Assembly: GCA_031292035.1 (NCBI GenBank)
Contig: JARLHX010000358.1
Coordinates: 1 to 52,511, forward strand
Length of the DNA stretch: 52,511 nt
Direction: 5' to 3'
Source: Negativicutes bacterium
Lineage (GTDB): Bacteria > Bacillota_C > Negativicutes > Sporomusales_B > JARLHX01
Shown: positions 16,294 through 24,477 of the stretch, in pieces
Numbering within the stretch: the stretch's first letter is position 1
Layout: each line of letters starts with the position of its first letter
Notes under the pieces: model-generated
Database searches by the model: none
What the model was told of the DNA's origin: nothing
The model's input: the letters and a program-made list of their open reading frames with translations, nothing else
Position numbers and translations under genes: made by a program

Positions 16294-19137
16294 ATGTGGC
16301 AGGATAAATGGAGCCGGCGGGATTTTTTGCGGCAGATGGCTGCAGCAGGGATAGTTTGTTTTTTGCCTGCCGCCTGGCCGCAAATGGCCGGGGCTGGAGC
16401 AGGACAGGAATTGGCGTTTTCGGTCAAAGCACGGTGCGCCTATGGCGACTGGGGGGCGGATATCGGCTTGTCTTCCGGGCGTTGGCAGCCTGGCAGCGCT
16501 GTCAGTCTGAAGGCTGCGCTGGCGCTTTCTCCGGCTGTGTTGACCGGCTTCGCCCAAGAGGGCCCGCCACTAGAGGAGTTGCTCCTTTTAATTACAGCGG
16601 AGCGCTGCTTTGATGCTGCCGGAAACCTTCGGCTGCCAGCTGATGACAATATGTCGACCCTCCTCACTCCCACCGGTCTGCCGATTGAAGGCGGGGAAAG
16701 CGGGGCAGGCAGCCGGTGGACAGGCAGCCGCCACAAAAATATTGTTGACCAGCTTGTCGTCCTGCCAATGTCTGCCCTGGAGAGGGAGGGCGACAGGGAG
16801 CTGGCTCGTTTCACCTGTGAATTCAAGCTGCCAGACGAACTGCCGGCCGGAATCTACCGACTGCGGCTGGATTTTGGGTTCACGGCAAGCAAACGCAAAT
16901 GGAGCCTGAACAAGGAAGGATTCGGCCAGCGGCAAAAAGAGGCGGATAATATGTCGCTGGTTTATTCGCCGCCGCTGAGGTGCGACGGATGGGACGGCGG
17001 CAGACAGGTCAGCGCTGCCGCGATATCGCCGCGACTGTACTGGGTACTGCTCGGCCAGTACAATTCCAACGGCTACCGCGGAGTGGTGGCGGCCGAGGAT
17101 GCCGGGCGGTTCGCCCTGTCCAGCCGCAACCTTATTCAAGATGACGTCATTTTGCCGCTCTATGACCCCAGAGGCAATAAAATCGGCTACAACCTGGAAC
17201 CGGTCTTTCCGGCCGACATGGTGGACAGGCAGAGGAATATTCCCTGGAATTTCGCCGCTGGCGAACTGTCAGTCGAGATCACCGACCCGGCCGGGCAGAC
17301 AACCAATCTCGGGACAGCGCCGTTCATCGGTGCCAAAAACGGCCTGTGGCCTACCACCGGCAACCCCCTCTTTACCAATTGGAAGCCAGCTGGTTACGGA
17401 CTCCACAAGGTGGTGGCAAAAGGCTGGCTTGCCGACGCCTGGGGCAACCACTACCAGGGCGGCGGAACCTACTATTTTTGGATCGCCAACCGGCTGACCA
17501 TGGGGACGGCGACCTTTCAGGGAGTATCCTATCCGGTGGGCAGCCGCTATGGGCGGGACATGGGTTTTGCTCCGGCGGTGCCGGCTGATGTCTCTGTTAA
17601 GGTCGATCTTTATCCGAATTCCGACAGCGCCAAACGCCGCTCGTTGACTTATGGCGGCAAGGCCACCGCCGGCGGCCTGTTCGGTGCGGCCCAGGGCTTG
17701 AAGCCTTTCGTTCTCGATGCTCCCGGCGAGTACCACGCCCATGTATTAGCCACCTACACCGACAAGGGCGGGCATTTGTGGGTTTCCAGCATGCGCCACG
17801 CCGGGGTGGTCTACCCGGAAGAGACGCCCCTTTTGGCCCGCGGCAAGAAATTGCGGGTGGACAACCAGTTTGCCGACCGCGGGGAAACCCGCCGAGAGGG
17901 CTTTATCGAAGCCAATGACGGGTTCCGGCATTTGGAACATATCAATTTCCCCTATCAACCTGGTGATGTGTTGCTGATCGCCAGCGAGGGGCAGGGGGCC
18001 AATAAGATTGAACCGGTGCTGACCTATGAGCTGAAGGGCAGTGAGACCGCTTATGAACCCAGGCTGAACGCCATCGGCGCCACCAACCTGAGAATCGCCA
18101 CTGCCAACGGCTTGTCGCCCCATCTATATCCGGAGTACATTACCGACTTGGCCTATTACTATGCAGCTGCCCCGCGGCCAGGTTTTTCGGCGCGCTTTCT
18201 GGTGGGCGAGGACGGGGTGAGGGGACCGTACTGGCCGACCAGTGGCCACAATTTCGGTGGCCAGATCGGCGCCTCTCCCAACGGCGATTCGCCTGGCGAC
18301 ATCTACCGGCTGCTCGGGGGCGTCGTGCGCCGGCCGAAAAATCAGCCGGCGACCTATGCCGGCTATCAGGCCAGCGCGTTTATTCTGCCCAAGGGGTCAG
18401 GCAACAACCGGGTGATTGCTCCCGGGGCTGAGGATATTACCGGGGCGGACGGCAAAAAGGCCCGCTTTTTCCTGGTGCCGGTCCGTCCGGGTATGGTCTA
18501 TCAGCAGGGAGCAGGCTTTACGCCGGTGCTGCAGATCGATCCGGTTTTGCCGGCCAAGGTGCGCTACGAGCTGCGCTATCCCGGCGGGCAGGTCAAGGTT
18601 GCCACAGGCAGCGGCGACCCTTTCGGCTATTTTATCGGCGGCGAGCGTTGGACGCTGGATCGGCCGGGGGTGTATGTCTTTAGCGTCAAAGCCGACTGGC
18701 AGGGTTATCCGGGCAGCATTCCCGGCCTCGGCGATCAAGGAGGCTATCTCTTCGTCACCGAAAATGGAGATCCGGCCAGGGCGCTGGGTCTTAAGCTGCT
18801 GCTTAAACGGGAGCAGACTTTTTCGGTGGACGAAGGGCTGGTTATCGAAGGGCAGACTACCGCCGAACAGATCTATTTTGCGGCTGTTACGCCGGGAGCG
18901 GTTGTCGACCAGGGGATACTCGCTGTTACCGGCGGGCGATTTACCTATCGGGTTGATCCGGCGGCCATTTATCGGCGCATCCCCATTTATGACATTGAAA
19001 ATCACCGCAGCGGCCGCAAAGAAATCGGGCGGGTCATCCACCTGACCTTCTTCAGCCGCGAGACGACGGATAGTAGGGCAAACCACGCTTTCGCCCGGGT
19101 GATTCTCCGCGGCACCAGCGCTATTTACACCGGCTAG
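16294..19137 (+). CDS. Large Tat-exported protein, unknown function
   Basis: The 947-aa protein starts with a twin-arginine signal (SRRDFLRQMAAAGIVCFLPAAWPQMAGA, residues 7-34), so it should be folded and perhaps loaded with a cofactor before export. The remainder is beta-rich, with many Gly, Tyr, Trp and Pro residues and immunoglobulin-like stretches (for example GLHKVVAKGWLADAWGNHYQGGGTYYFWIANR, and GVYVFSVKADWQGYPGS near residue 795). I recognise no catalytic motif. GGGAGG lies about eight bases before the ATG. The gene stands alone between a terminator and the cobalamin riboswitch promoter. Its size, export route and lack of family make it a good orphan candidate. Confidence 0.82.
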   Translation: MWQDKWSRRDFLRQMAAAGIVCFLPAAWPQMAGAGAGQELAFSVKARCAYGDWGADIGLSSGRWQPGSAVSLKAALALSPAVLTGFAQEGPPLEELLLLITAERCFDAAGNLRLPADDNMSTLLTPTGLPIEGGESGAGSRWTGSRHKNIVDQLVVLPMSALEREGDRELARFTCEFKLPDELPAGIYRLRLDFGFTASKRKWSLNKEGFGQRQKEADNMSLVYSPPLRCDGWDGGRQVSAAAISPRLYWVLLGQYNSNGYRGVVAAEDAGRFALSSRNLIQDDVILPLYDPRGNKIGYNLEPVFPADMVDRQRNIPWNFAAGELSVEITDPAGQTTNLGTAPFIGAKNGLWPTTGNPLFTNWKPAGYGLHKVVAKGWLADAWGNHYQGGGTYYFWIANRLTMGTATFQGVSYPVGSRYGRDMGFAPAVPADVSVKVDLYPNSDSAKRRSLTYGGKATAGGLFGAAQGLKPFVLDAPGEYHAHVLATYTDKGGHLWVSSMRHAGVVYPEETPLLARGKKLRVDNQFADRGETRREGFIEANDGFRHLEHINFPYQPGDVLLIASEGQGANKIEPVLTYELKGSETAYEPRLNAIGATNLRIATANGLSPHLYPEYITDLAYYYAAAPRPGFSARFLVGEDGVRGPYWPTSGHNFGGQIGASPNGDSPGDIYRLLGGVVRRPKNQPATYAGYQASAFILPKGSGNNRVIAPGAEDITGADGKKARFFLVPVRPGMVYQQGAGFTPVLQIDPVLPAKVRYELRYPGGQVKVATGSGDPFGYFIGGERWTLDRPGVYVFSVKADWQGYPGSIPGLGDQGGYLFVTENGDPARALGLKLLLKREQTFSVDEGLVIEGQTTAEQIYFAAVTPGAVVDQGILAVTGGRFTYRVDPAAIYRRIPIYDIENHRSGRKEIGRVIHLTFFSRETTDSRANHAFARVILRGTSAIYTG

Positions 19138-19166
19138 GTTCGCATATTAATCATGCCATATTGTGG

Positions 19167-19195
19167 TTGACTGGGCTGTTTACGGCTGATATAAT
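19167..19195 (+). promoter_or_regulatory. Sigma-A promoter of the cobalamin-riboswitch transcript
   Basis: TTGACT (19167-19172), a 17-bp spacer and TATAAT (19190-19195) lie directly before the riboswitch. Confidence 0.8.
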
Positions 19196-19209
19196 TACAG
19201 AGAATTAAA

Positions 19210-19395
19210 TACTGTACGGTGAAGGTGTCCCCGGGTGACCGGGGGATAATAGGGAAGTCCGAGCATGGCAACATGCATAGGCGCGGGCCCGCCACTGTAC
19301 CGGGAAGACCTTACAACGCCACTCGTCAAGGGGAAGGCGTAAGCAGTCGATGATCCGGGAGCCAGGAGACCTGCCTTTTAAGCCGTTTTACTGAC
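19210..19395 (+). ncRNA. Cobalamin riboswitch
   Basis: The segment has the standard adenosylcobalamin riboswitch landmarks in order: GGTG near the 5' end, GGGAAGTCCG, GCGGGCCCGCCACTG, and the B12 box AGCCAGGAGACCTGCC at about 19360-19375. Downstream, 19410-19422 (GGCGAGTAATACC) can pair over 13 positions with 19445-19457, and a T run follows at 19467. This region is the likely expression platform. It controls the two CobT-type genes that start at 19496 and 20584, linking them to corrinoid supply. Confidence 0.93.
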
Positions 19396-19495
19396 CTTCG
19401 TGGAAAAGAGGCGAGTAATACCTGGGAGAAGACTAGGCTTTTTTGGTGTTATTCGCCGAAGAAGTCTTTTTTATTTACATCATATGGGGGTTATT

Positions 19496-20563
19496 ATGGA
19501 GCTACTGCAGCAAACCTTGGCCCAAATCAGGCCGCTGGACGAAAAAGTAATGGAAACAGTGCAGGTCCGTCTCGACAGCCTCACCAAACCGCCGGGCAGT
19601 CTGGGGCGGCTGGAGGACATGGTCCGGCAGTTCGCTGGCGTGACCGGCGAGGAGCGGCCCAGCGTCCCGAAAAAATGCATGGTCCTTGCCGCCGCCGACC
19701 ACGGAGTGGCCGAACTGGGGGTCAGCGCCTATCCCATCGAAACCACCGTCCACATGACCCGCAACTACCTGCTGGCCAAAGGGGCCGGTGCCAACGCCCT
19801 GGCGAACTTCTGCCACGCCGACATGGTGGTGGTCGATATGGGAGTCGCCGGCGACCTGTCTGATGTGCCTGGCTTGTGGCACAGAAAAATTGCTTCAGGC
19901 ACCCGCAATTTCACCCTCGGGCCGGCAATGACCCGCGAGCAGGCTATCCGGGCAGTTGAAACCGGGATTGAAGTGGTCAACGACCGGGTGCGGCAGGGGT
20001 ATCGCTGTTTTAGCCTGGGGGAAATGGGGATTGGTAATACAACCTCCAGTGCAGCCATTGTCGCAGCCTTCGCCGGGATCAGTCCTGAGCAGGCTACCGG
20101 ACGGGGCACGGGCATTTCTGACAGCCGCCTGGAGGTCAAAATCGACGCAGTGCGGCGGGGGTTGGCCCTCAACAAGCCCGACCCGGCCGATGGCCTGGAT
20201 GTACTGGCCAAGGTGGGCGGCTTTGAAATCGGCGCCCTGGTCGGCGCCATCCTGGGAGCAGCCGCCAACCGCTGCCTGGTGATTATTGATGGCTTCAACG
20301 CCAGCGCAGCCGGCCTGATTGCCAACGCCCTGCAGCCGCTGAGCAAACAGTACATGTTGGCTTCCCACCTTTCGGCTGAGCCGGCTCATACCAAAATGCT
20401 CGAATTGCTGGGCCTCACCGCTTATATTGATATGGGTCTGCGGCTGGGAGAAGCCACCGGCGCTTCGCTGGCGATGGACCTACTCGATGTGGCCATTGAC
20501 ATGTTGAATGGCATGGCTACCTTTGCCGAAGCCGGCATTTCCGGCAAGGACGGTGAATCGTGA
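19496..20563 (+). CDS. arsA: CobT-family base phosphoribosyltransferase, ArsA-like subunit
   Basis: The 355-aa product is a full-length CobT homologue: nicotinate mononucleotide:base phosphoribosyltransferase, which makes the alpha-riboside phosphate of the cobamide lower ligand. The loop GEMGIGNTT (Glu176) and the C-terminal box LGEATG (Glu319; usually LGEGTG) carry the conserved acidic residues. Near the base pocket it reads SAYPIETTVHMT, while its neighbour has the ordinary SAYPGEVTPQMV. Two adjacent cobT homologues match arsAB of Sporomusa ovata, whose heterodimer activates phenol and p-cresol. The subunit label rests on gene order. GGGGG lies five bases before the ATG. A cobalamin riboswitch precedes it. 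Confidence 0.8.
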   Translation: MELLQQTLAQIRPLDEKVMETVQVRLDSLTKPPGSLGRLEDMVRQFAGVTGEERPSVPKKCMVLAAADHGVAELGVSAYPIETTVHMTRNYLLAKGAGANALANFCHADMVVVDMGVAGDLSDVPGLWHRKIASGTRNFTLGPAMTREQAIRAVETGIEVVNDRVRQGYRCFSLGEMGIGNTTSSAAIVAAFAGISPEQATGRGTGISDSRLEVKIDAVRRGLALNKPDPADGLDVLAKVGGFEIGALVGAILGAAANRCLVIIDGFNASAAGLIANALQPLSKQYMLASHLSAEPAHTKMLELLGLTAYIDMGLRLGEATGASLAMDLLDVAIDMLNGMATFAEAGISGKDGES

Positions 20564-20583
20564 TAGCACAGGGAGGCATTTTC

Positions 20584-21669
20584 GTGATTGAACAAGTGAT
20601 TGCAGCCATCAGGCCGCTGGATGCCGACGCCATGGAACAGTGCCAGCTGCGTCTTGATAATTTGACCAAGCCGCTGGGCAGTTTGGCTGGCCTGGAGCAA
20701 CTGGTGCGAAAAATGGCAGGGATTACCCGGCAGCCGCGGCCGCAGGCACTCAAAAAGACGATTGTTCTCATGGCCGCTGACCATGGGGTGGTGGCTGAAG
20801 GGGTGAGCGCTTACCCCGGCGAAGTTACCCCCCAGATGGTGGCGAATTTTTGCCGCGGCGGGGCGGCTATCAATGTCTTTGCCCGCCATGTGGACGCCGA
20901 CCTTGTGCTGGTCGATATCGGCGTGGCTGCTGATCTGCCTGACCTGCCGGGGCTGCGTCGGGAAAAGATCGCTTACGGTACCGCCAATATGGCCAAGGGG
21001 GCGGCGATGACCGGCCAGCAGGCGCTGGCCGCCATTGAAACCGGACTAAGGGTGGTCAGGGACGAACTGGATAAGGGGGCAAAGGTCATCGGGCTGGGCG
21101 AGATGGGGATCGGCAACACGACACCCAGCACAGCCATCATCGCCTGCTACGCAGGTCAGCCGCTCGGCGAGCTCACCGGGACAGGCACCGGGATTTCGCC
21201 GGAGTCACTGAGCCATAAAGTCAGGGTGATCGAGCAGGCCATCGCCGTCAACCGGCCTGATCCGAAGGACCCGCTGGATGTCCTTGCCAAATTGGGCGGC
21301 CTGGAGATCGCCGGGCTGGTCGGCGTCATTCTCGGTGCGGCGGCGGCTGGTGCGGCGGTGGTGCTGGACGGGGTCATCACCGGTGCGGCGGCGCTCATCG
21401 CCGTGAAAATGGCGCCCCAAGTCAGAGATTATCTGGTGGGTTCCCATTTTTCCTGTGAACCGGCTCATGGTATCGCCCTCGATTTAATCGGTGTTCCCGC
21501 CTATCTCCACCTGGATATGCGCCTCGGGGAAGGGACCGGGGCGGCGCTGGGCATGTCCCTGATCAATGCCAGTCTGCATGTGCTCAATGACATGAAAACC
21601 TTCGGCGAGGCCCGGGTGGCTGTCGCCCAGGACGGACCAGGGGCGCTCCGGCAGAGTATCGATATTTGA
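20584..21669 (+). CDS. arsB: CobT-family base phosphoribosyltransferase, ArsB-like subunit
   Basis: The 361-aa protein is the second CobT homologue of the pair and the closer one to ordinary CobT, with AADHGVVAEGVSAYPGEVTPQM, GEMGIGNTTPSTA (Glu173) and the canonical MRLGEGTGAAL box. It starts at a GTG (20584) set by GGGAGG seven bases upstream; a GTG at 20560 overlaps the previous stop but precedes that ribosome site. Tight spacing implies co-expression with the first gene under the cobalamin riboswitch. It could instead be an independent CobT using dimethylbenzimidazole. A heterodimer with the first subunit, as in ArsAB, is the preferred reading by analogy. Confidence 0.8.
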   Translation: MIEQVIAAIRPLDADAMEQCQLRLDNLTKPLGSLAGLEQLVRKMAGITRQPRPQALKKTIVLMAADHGVVAEGVSAYPGEVTPQMVANFCRGGAAINVFARHVDADLVLVDIGVAADLPDLPGLRREKIAYGTANMAKGAAMTGQQALAAIETGLRVVRDELDKGAKVIGLGEMGIGNTTPSTAIIACYAGQPLGELTGTGTGISPESLSHKVRVIEQAIAVNRPDPKDPLDVLAKLGGLEIAGLVGVILGAAAAGAAVVLDGVITGAAALIAVKMAPQVRDYLVGSHFSCEPAHGIALDLIGVPAYLHLDMRLGEGTGAALGMSLINASLHVLNDMKTFGEARVAVAQDGPGALRQSIDI

Positions 21670-21671
21670 AA

Positions 21672-21708
21672 AAACCCGGCGATAGGGCGAAGTCCTGCCG
21701 CCGGGTTT
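21672..21708 (+). terminator. Intrinsic terminator after the arsAB-like pair
   Basis: AAACCCGGCG (21672-21681) pairs with CGCCGGGTTT (21699-21708) and is followed by TCTTCTTTC. Confidence 0.82.
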
Positions 21709-21771
21709 CTTCTTTCGAAACCAGCATTTGTCGGTCAAATTCGGCTATAGGAAAGATAAAGAACATAATGA

Positions 21772-21791
21772 CCAAAAGGGTACCCTTTTGG
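21772..21791. promoter_or_regulatory. Perfect 20-bp palindrome upstream of the citrate genes
   Basis: CCAAAAGGGT is followed immediately by its exact reverse complement ACCCTTTTGG. It lies 72 bp before the transporter start with no T tail, so it is more likely an operator for a dimeric regulator than a terminator. The regulator is not identified. Confidence 0.6.
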
Positions 21792-21862
21792 GATCCCTGG
21801 TGGTATTTTTAGAGTAGCTCTTTATTGTCCGAAATTTCCGTAAAATGTAAAGGAGGAATATC

Positions 21863-23269
21863 ATGTCTAAAAAAGCCGTCTATTCCCTTATTACGGTGGG
21901 TGTCCTGGTAGCGGTTTGGTTTTCCCCCGTTCCAGCAGGGTTGAAGGCACAGGCTTGGCACCTGTTCGCCATCTTTTTAGCGACTGTTGTCGGCTTTATC
22001 CTCAGCCCTTTTTCCAACGGCGTGGTTGCCATGGGAAGCTTGGTGGTGGCGATTTTCACCAATACCCTGACCATTTCCCAGGTGCTGACAGGGGCCTTTG
22101 GCGGCACCACCGTGTGGCTGGTGGTTTCGGCTTTCCTTTTTGCCAAGGGTTTTGCTAAAACCGGCCTCGGCCGGCGTATTGCCTTTCTCATCACCCGTTC
22201 CTGTGGTGGCAGTTCGCTGACGTTGGCCTACTCGCTGGCTGCCAGCGACATTGTCCTTGGTCCGGTGACGCCGTCTAATACCGCCCGGGCCGGCGGTGTG
22301 CTCTTCCCGATTGTCAATAGCCTGTGCCAAGCCTTTGATTCTCATCCCGGGCCCTCGGCCAAACGGATTGGTACCTTTCTCATGTCGTCTGTCTTTCACA
22401 CCGACATCGTTGTTTCGGCGATGTTCCTGACCTCGATGGCTGCCAACCCGCTGGCAGCCGAACTGGCCAAAAAGACGCTGAATATCGAAATCACCTGGGG
22501 ACTCTGGGCGATGGCCGCCGCCGTTCCTGGCCTGATTGGCCTCATAGTTGTGCCCTATGTCATTTATCTTCTCTGCCCCCCGGAACTCAAAAAAACGCCG
22601 GAAGCCAAGCAACTGGCTGCTGCAGAACTTGTGAAAATGGGGCCTATGTCGGTTAAGGAAAAGCTGATGACCGTGGTGTTCACGATTTCACTGGCACTGT
22701 GGGCCACTTCAGAGATCACCAAAATCGAAGCGACCTCGGTCGCTTTTCTCGGGATCGTGATTATGCTGGTGACTGATGTGATTACCTGGGATGATGTTAC
22801 CAAGGAAAACAAGGCCTGGGACACCCTCATCTGGATGGGCAGCGTGGTCTGTATCGCCGGATTTCTCAATAGCAGCGGGTTTATCAAGTGGTTTGCCACC
22901 GGCGTCGGCGCGGCCCTGACCGGAACGAGCTGGATGGTGGCCCTGCTTGTGGCTTTTCTGGTATATCTGTATTCCCACTACGGCTTCGCCAGCATGACCG
23001 CCCATGTCACCGCCATGTACGCGGCCCTCATCGCCGTGGCCGTGGCCGCCGGTGCCCCGCCCTTCTTGTCGGCCTTCGCAGTGGCGATTGCCGCCAACCT
23101 GTGCGGCTGTCTGACTCATTTTGGCACCGGCCCGGCCCCCATCTATTTTGGCGCCGGTTATGTCGACCAGACTACCTGGTGGCGCAACGGTTTTATTCTA
23201 TCCCTGGTTCATACCGTCATCTGGATGGGAGCCGGCAGCCTCTGGTGGAAAATCCTCGGCCTTTGGTAA
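21863..23269 (+). CDS. citT: DASS-family dicarboxylate/citrate transporter (CitT-like)
   Basis: The 468-aa integral membrane protein belongs to the divalent anion:sodium symporter (SLC13) family. Around 12 hydrophobic segments run through it. The two family signatures are TPSNTARAGGV near residue 135 (Ser-Asn-Thr substrate and sodium loop) and the C-terminal THFGTGPAPIYFG. Its position directly before citDEF suggests citrate uptake, perhaps in exchange for succinate or acetate; the ion coupling cannot be told from sequence. AAGGAGG precedes the ATG. The upstream palindrome at 21772 is the obvious control site, and the citrate two-component system lies at the end of the cluster. Confidence 0.88.
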   Translation: MSKKAVYSLITVGVLVAVWFSPVPAGLKAQAWHLFAIFLATVVGFILSPFSNGVVAMGSLVVAIFTNTLTISQVLTGAFGGTTVWLVVSAFLFAKGFAKTGLGRRIAFLITRSCGGSSLTLAYSLAASDIVLGPVTPSNTARAGGVLFPIVNSLCQAFDSHPGPSAKRIGTFLMSSVFHTDIVVSAMFLTSMAANPLAAELAKKTLNIEITWGLWAMAAAVPGLIGLIVVPYVIYLLCPPELKKTPEAKQLAAAELVKMGPMSVKEKLMTVVFTISLALWATSEITKIEATSVAFLGIVIMLVTDVITWDDVTKENKAWDTLIWMGSVVCIAGFLNSSGFIKWFATGVGAALTGTSWMVALLVAFLVYLYSHYGFASMTAHVTAMYAALIAVAVAAGAPPFLSAFAVAIAANLCGCLTHFGTGPAPIYFGAGYVDQTTWWRNGFILSLVHTVIWMGAGSLWWKILGLW

Positions 23270-23314
23270 TTTAGTTACGCTCTATATGCACTACGACGAA
23301 GGGAAGGAAACACT

Positions 23315-23602
23315 ATGGCGAATATTTTACGACCTGGGCAGGCGGGTACCGTCGAGTCCAGTGATGTCATGATCACCCTCGCCCCGGCCAAACCCGGCTC
23401 TGGCCTGCTGCTCGAACTGACCAGCCCGGTAGCCAAACAGTACGGCGAACAAATTCAAAAAGTTATCATCGATACCCTTACTGAAAAGGGGATTGTCGAC
23501 GCTCTGATCCATGCCAACGACAAAGGGGCGCTGGATTGCACCATCCGGGCCAGGCTGCTGGCGGCAATCGCCCGGGCAAGTAGTCAGGAGGTGGCGCAAT
23601 GA
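23315..23602 (+). CDS. citD: Citrate lyase acyl carrier protein (gamma subunit)
   Basis: The 95-aa protein has the expected length of CitD. The N-terminal GTVESSDVMITL segment contains the Ser that receives the 2'-(5''-phosphoribosyl)-3'-dephospho-CoA prosthetic group. In the citrate lyase complex this arm carries the acetyl and citryl groups between CitF and CitE. It overlaps citE by four bases (ATGA), implying translational coupling. The loading enzymes CitX and CitG and the acetylating ligase CitC, needed to activate it, are not in the window. Confidence 0.95.
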   Translation: MANILRPGQAGTVESSDVMITLAPAKPGSGLLLELTSPVAKQYGEQIQKVIIDTLTEKGIVDALIHANDKGALDCTIRARLLAAIARASSQEVAQ

Positions 23603-24477
23603 GCCGGCTGAGACGCAGTATGATGTTTGTGCCAGGCAACAACCCCGCTATGCTTCAAACGGCAGGTGTCTACGGCGCCGATACCATTATCCTCGACCTT
23701 GAGGACGCGGTGGCGCTGACGGAAAAAGATGCTGCCCGCTATCTCGTGCAGGGGGCCATTCAGACCATGAACTATCCCTGCGAAGTCGCGATCAGGATCA
23801 ATCATCTCAGTACTCCGTTCGGCCGGGACGATCTGGAAGCCGTATTGGCTGTAAAACCTGATCTAATCCGGCTGCCCAAGGCCGAGACGGCCGCCGACAT
23901 CCGGGAAATCGACGCCATTATCAGCGAAAGCGAACAGCGCCACGGCTTTGCCGCCGGGTCGATCCAGATGATGGCTGCCATCGAGACCGCCAAGGGCATT
24001 CTCAATGCCTATGATATCGCCAGCGCCAGTCCGCGGATGGTGGCACTTGCCATCGGCGGCGAGGACTTTGTCGCCGACCTCAAAGTGAGACGGACCAAAG
24101 ACGGCAAGGAAATGATGGCTGCCCGGGGACAATTGGTCCTTGCGGCTCGCGCCGCCGGGATCGACGCCATCGACTCGGTTTTCGCCGACGCCAATGACGA
24201 AGAAACCTTTATCGCCGAGACGACCATGATCAAGGAGATGGGTTTTGCCGGCAAATCGGTGGTTAACCCGCGGCAAATCCGTCTGGTTCATCAGATATTT
24301 ACGCCTTCGGACAAGGAAATCGAACACGCCAAACGAGTCATTGAGGCCTACCAGGAAGCTCTAGCCGCCGGCTCGGGAGTTATCTCCCTCAACGGCAAAA
24401 TGGTGGATGCCCCTATCGTCATCCGGGCCGAACATACTCTGGCCTATGCAGCAGCCGTCGGCAAGGGGGTACAATGA
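23599..24477 (+). CDS. citE: Citrate lyase beta subunit (citryl-ACP lyase)
   Basis: The 292-aa protein starts MSRLRRSMMFVPGNNPAML, the typical CitE opening, and continues with ILDLEDAVALTEKDAAR, IRLPKAE, MMAAIETAKGILNAYDIA and the GGEDFVADL loop of the TIM-barrel lyase family. The acidic residues in LDLEDAV and AIET coordinate magnesium. It cleaves citryl-ACP to oxaloacetate and acetyl-ACP. It overlaps citD by four bases and touches citF at a TGATG-type junction, so the three subunits are translated as one coupled unit. Confidence 0.95.
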   Translation: MSRLRRSMMFVPGNNPAMLQTAGVYGADTIILDLEDAVALTEKDAARYLVQGAIQTMNYPCEVAIRINHLSTPFGRDDLEAVLAVKPDLIRLPKAETAADIREIDAIISESEQRHGFAAGSIQMMAAIETAKGILNAYDIASASPRMVALAIGGEDFVADLKVRRTKDGKEMMAARGQLVLAARAAGIDAIDSVFADANDEETFIAETTMIKEMGFAGKSVVNPRQIRLVHQIFTPSDKEIEHAKRVIEAYQEALAAGSGVISLNGKMVDAPIVIRAEHTLAYAAAVGKGVQ

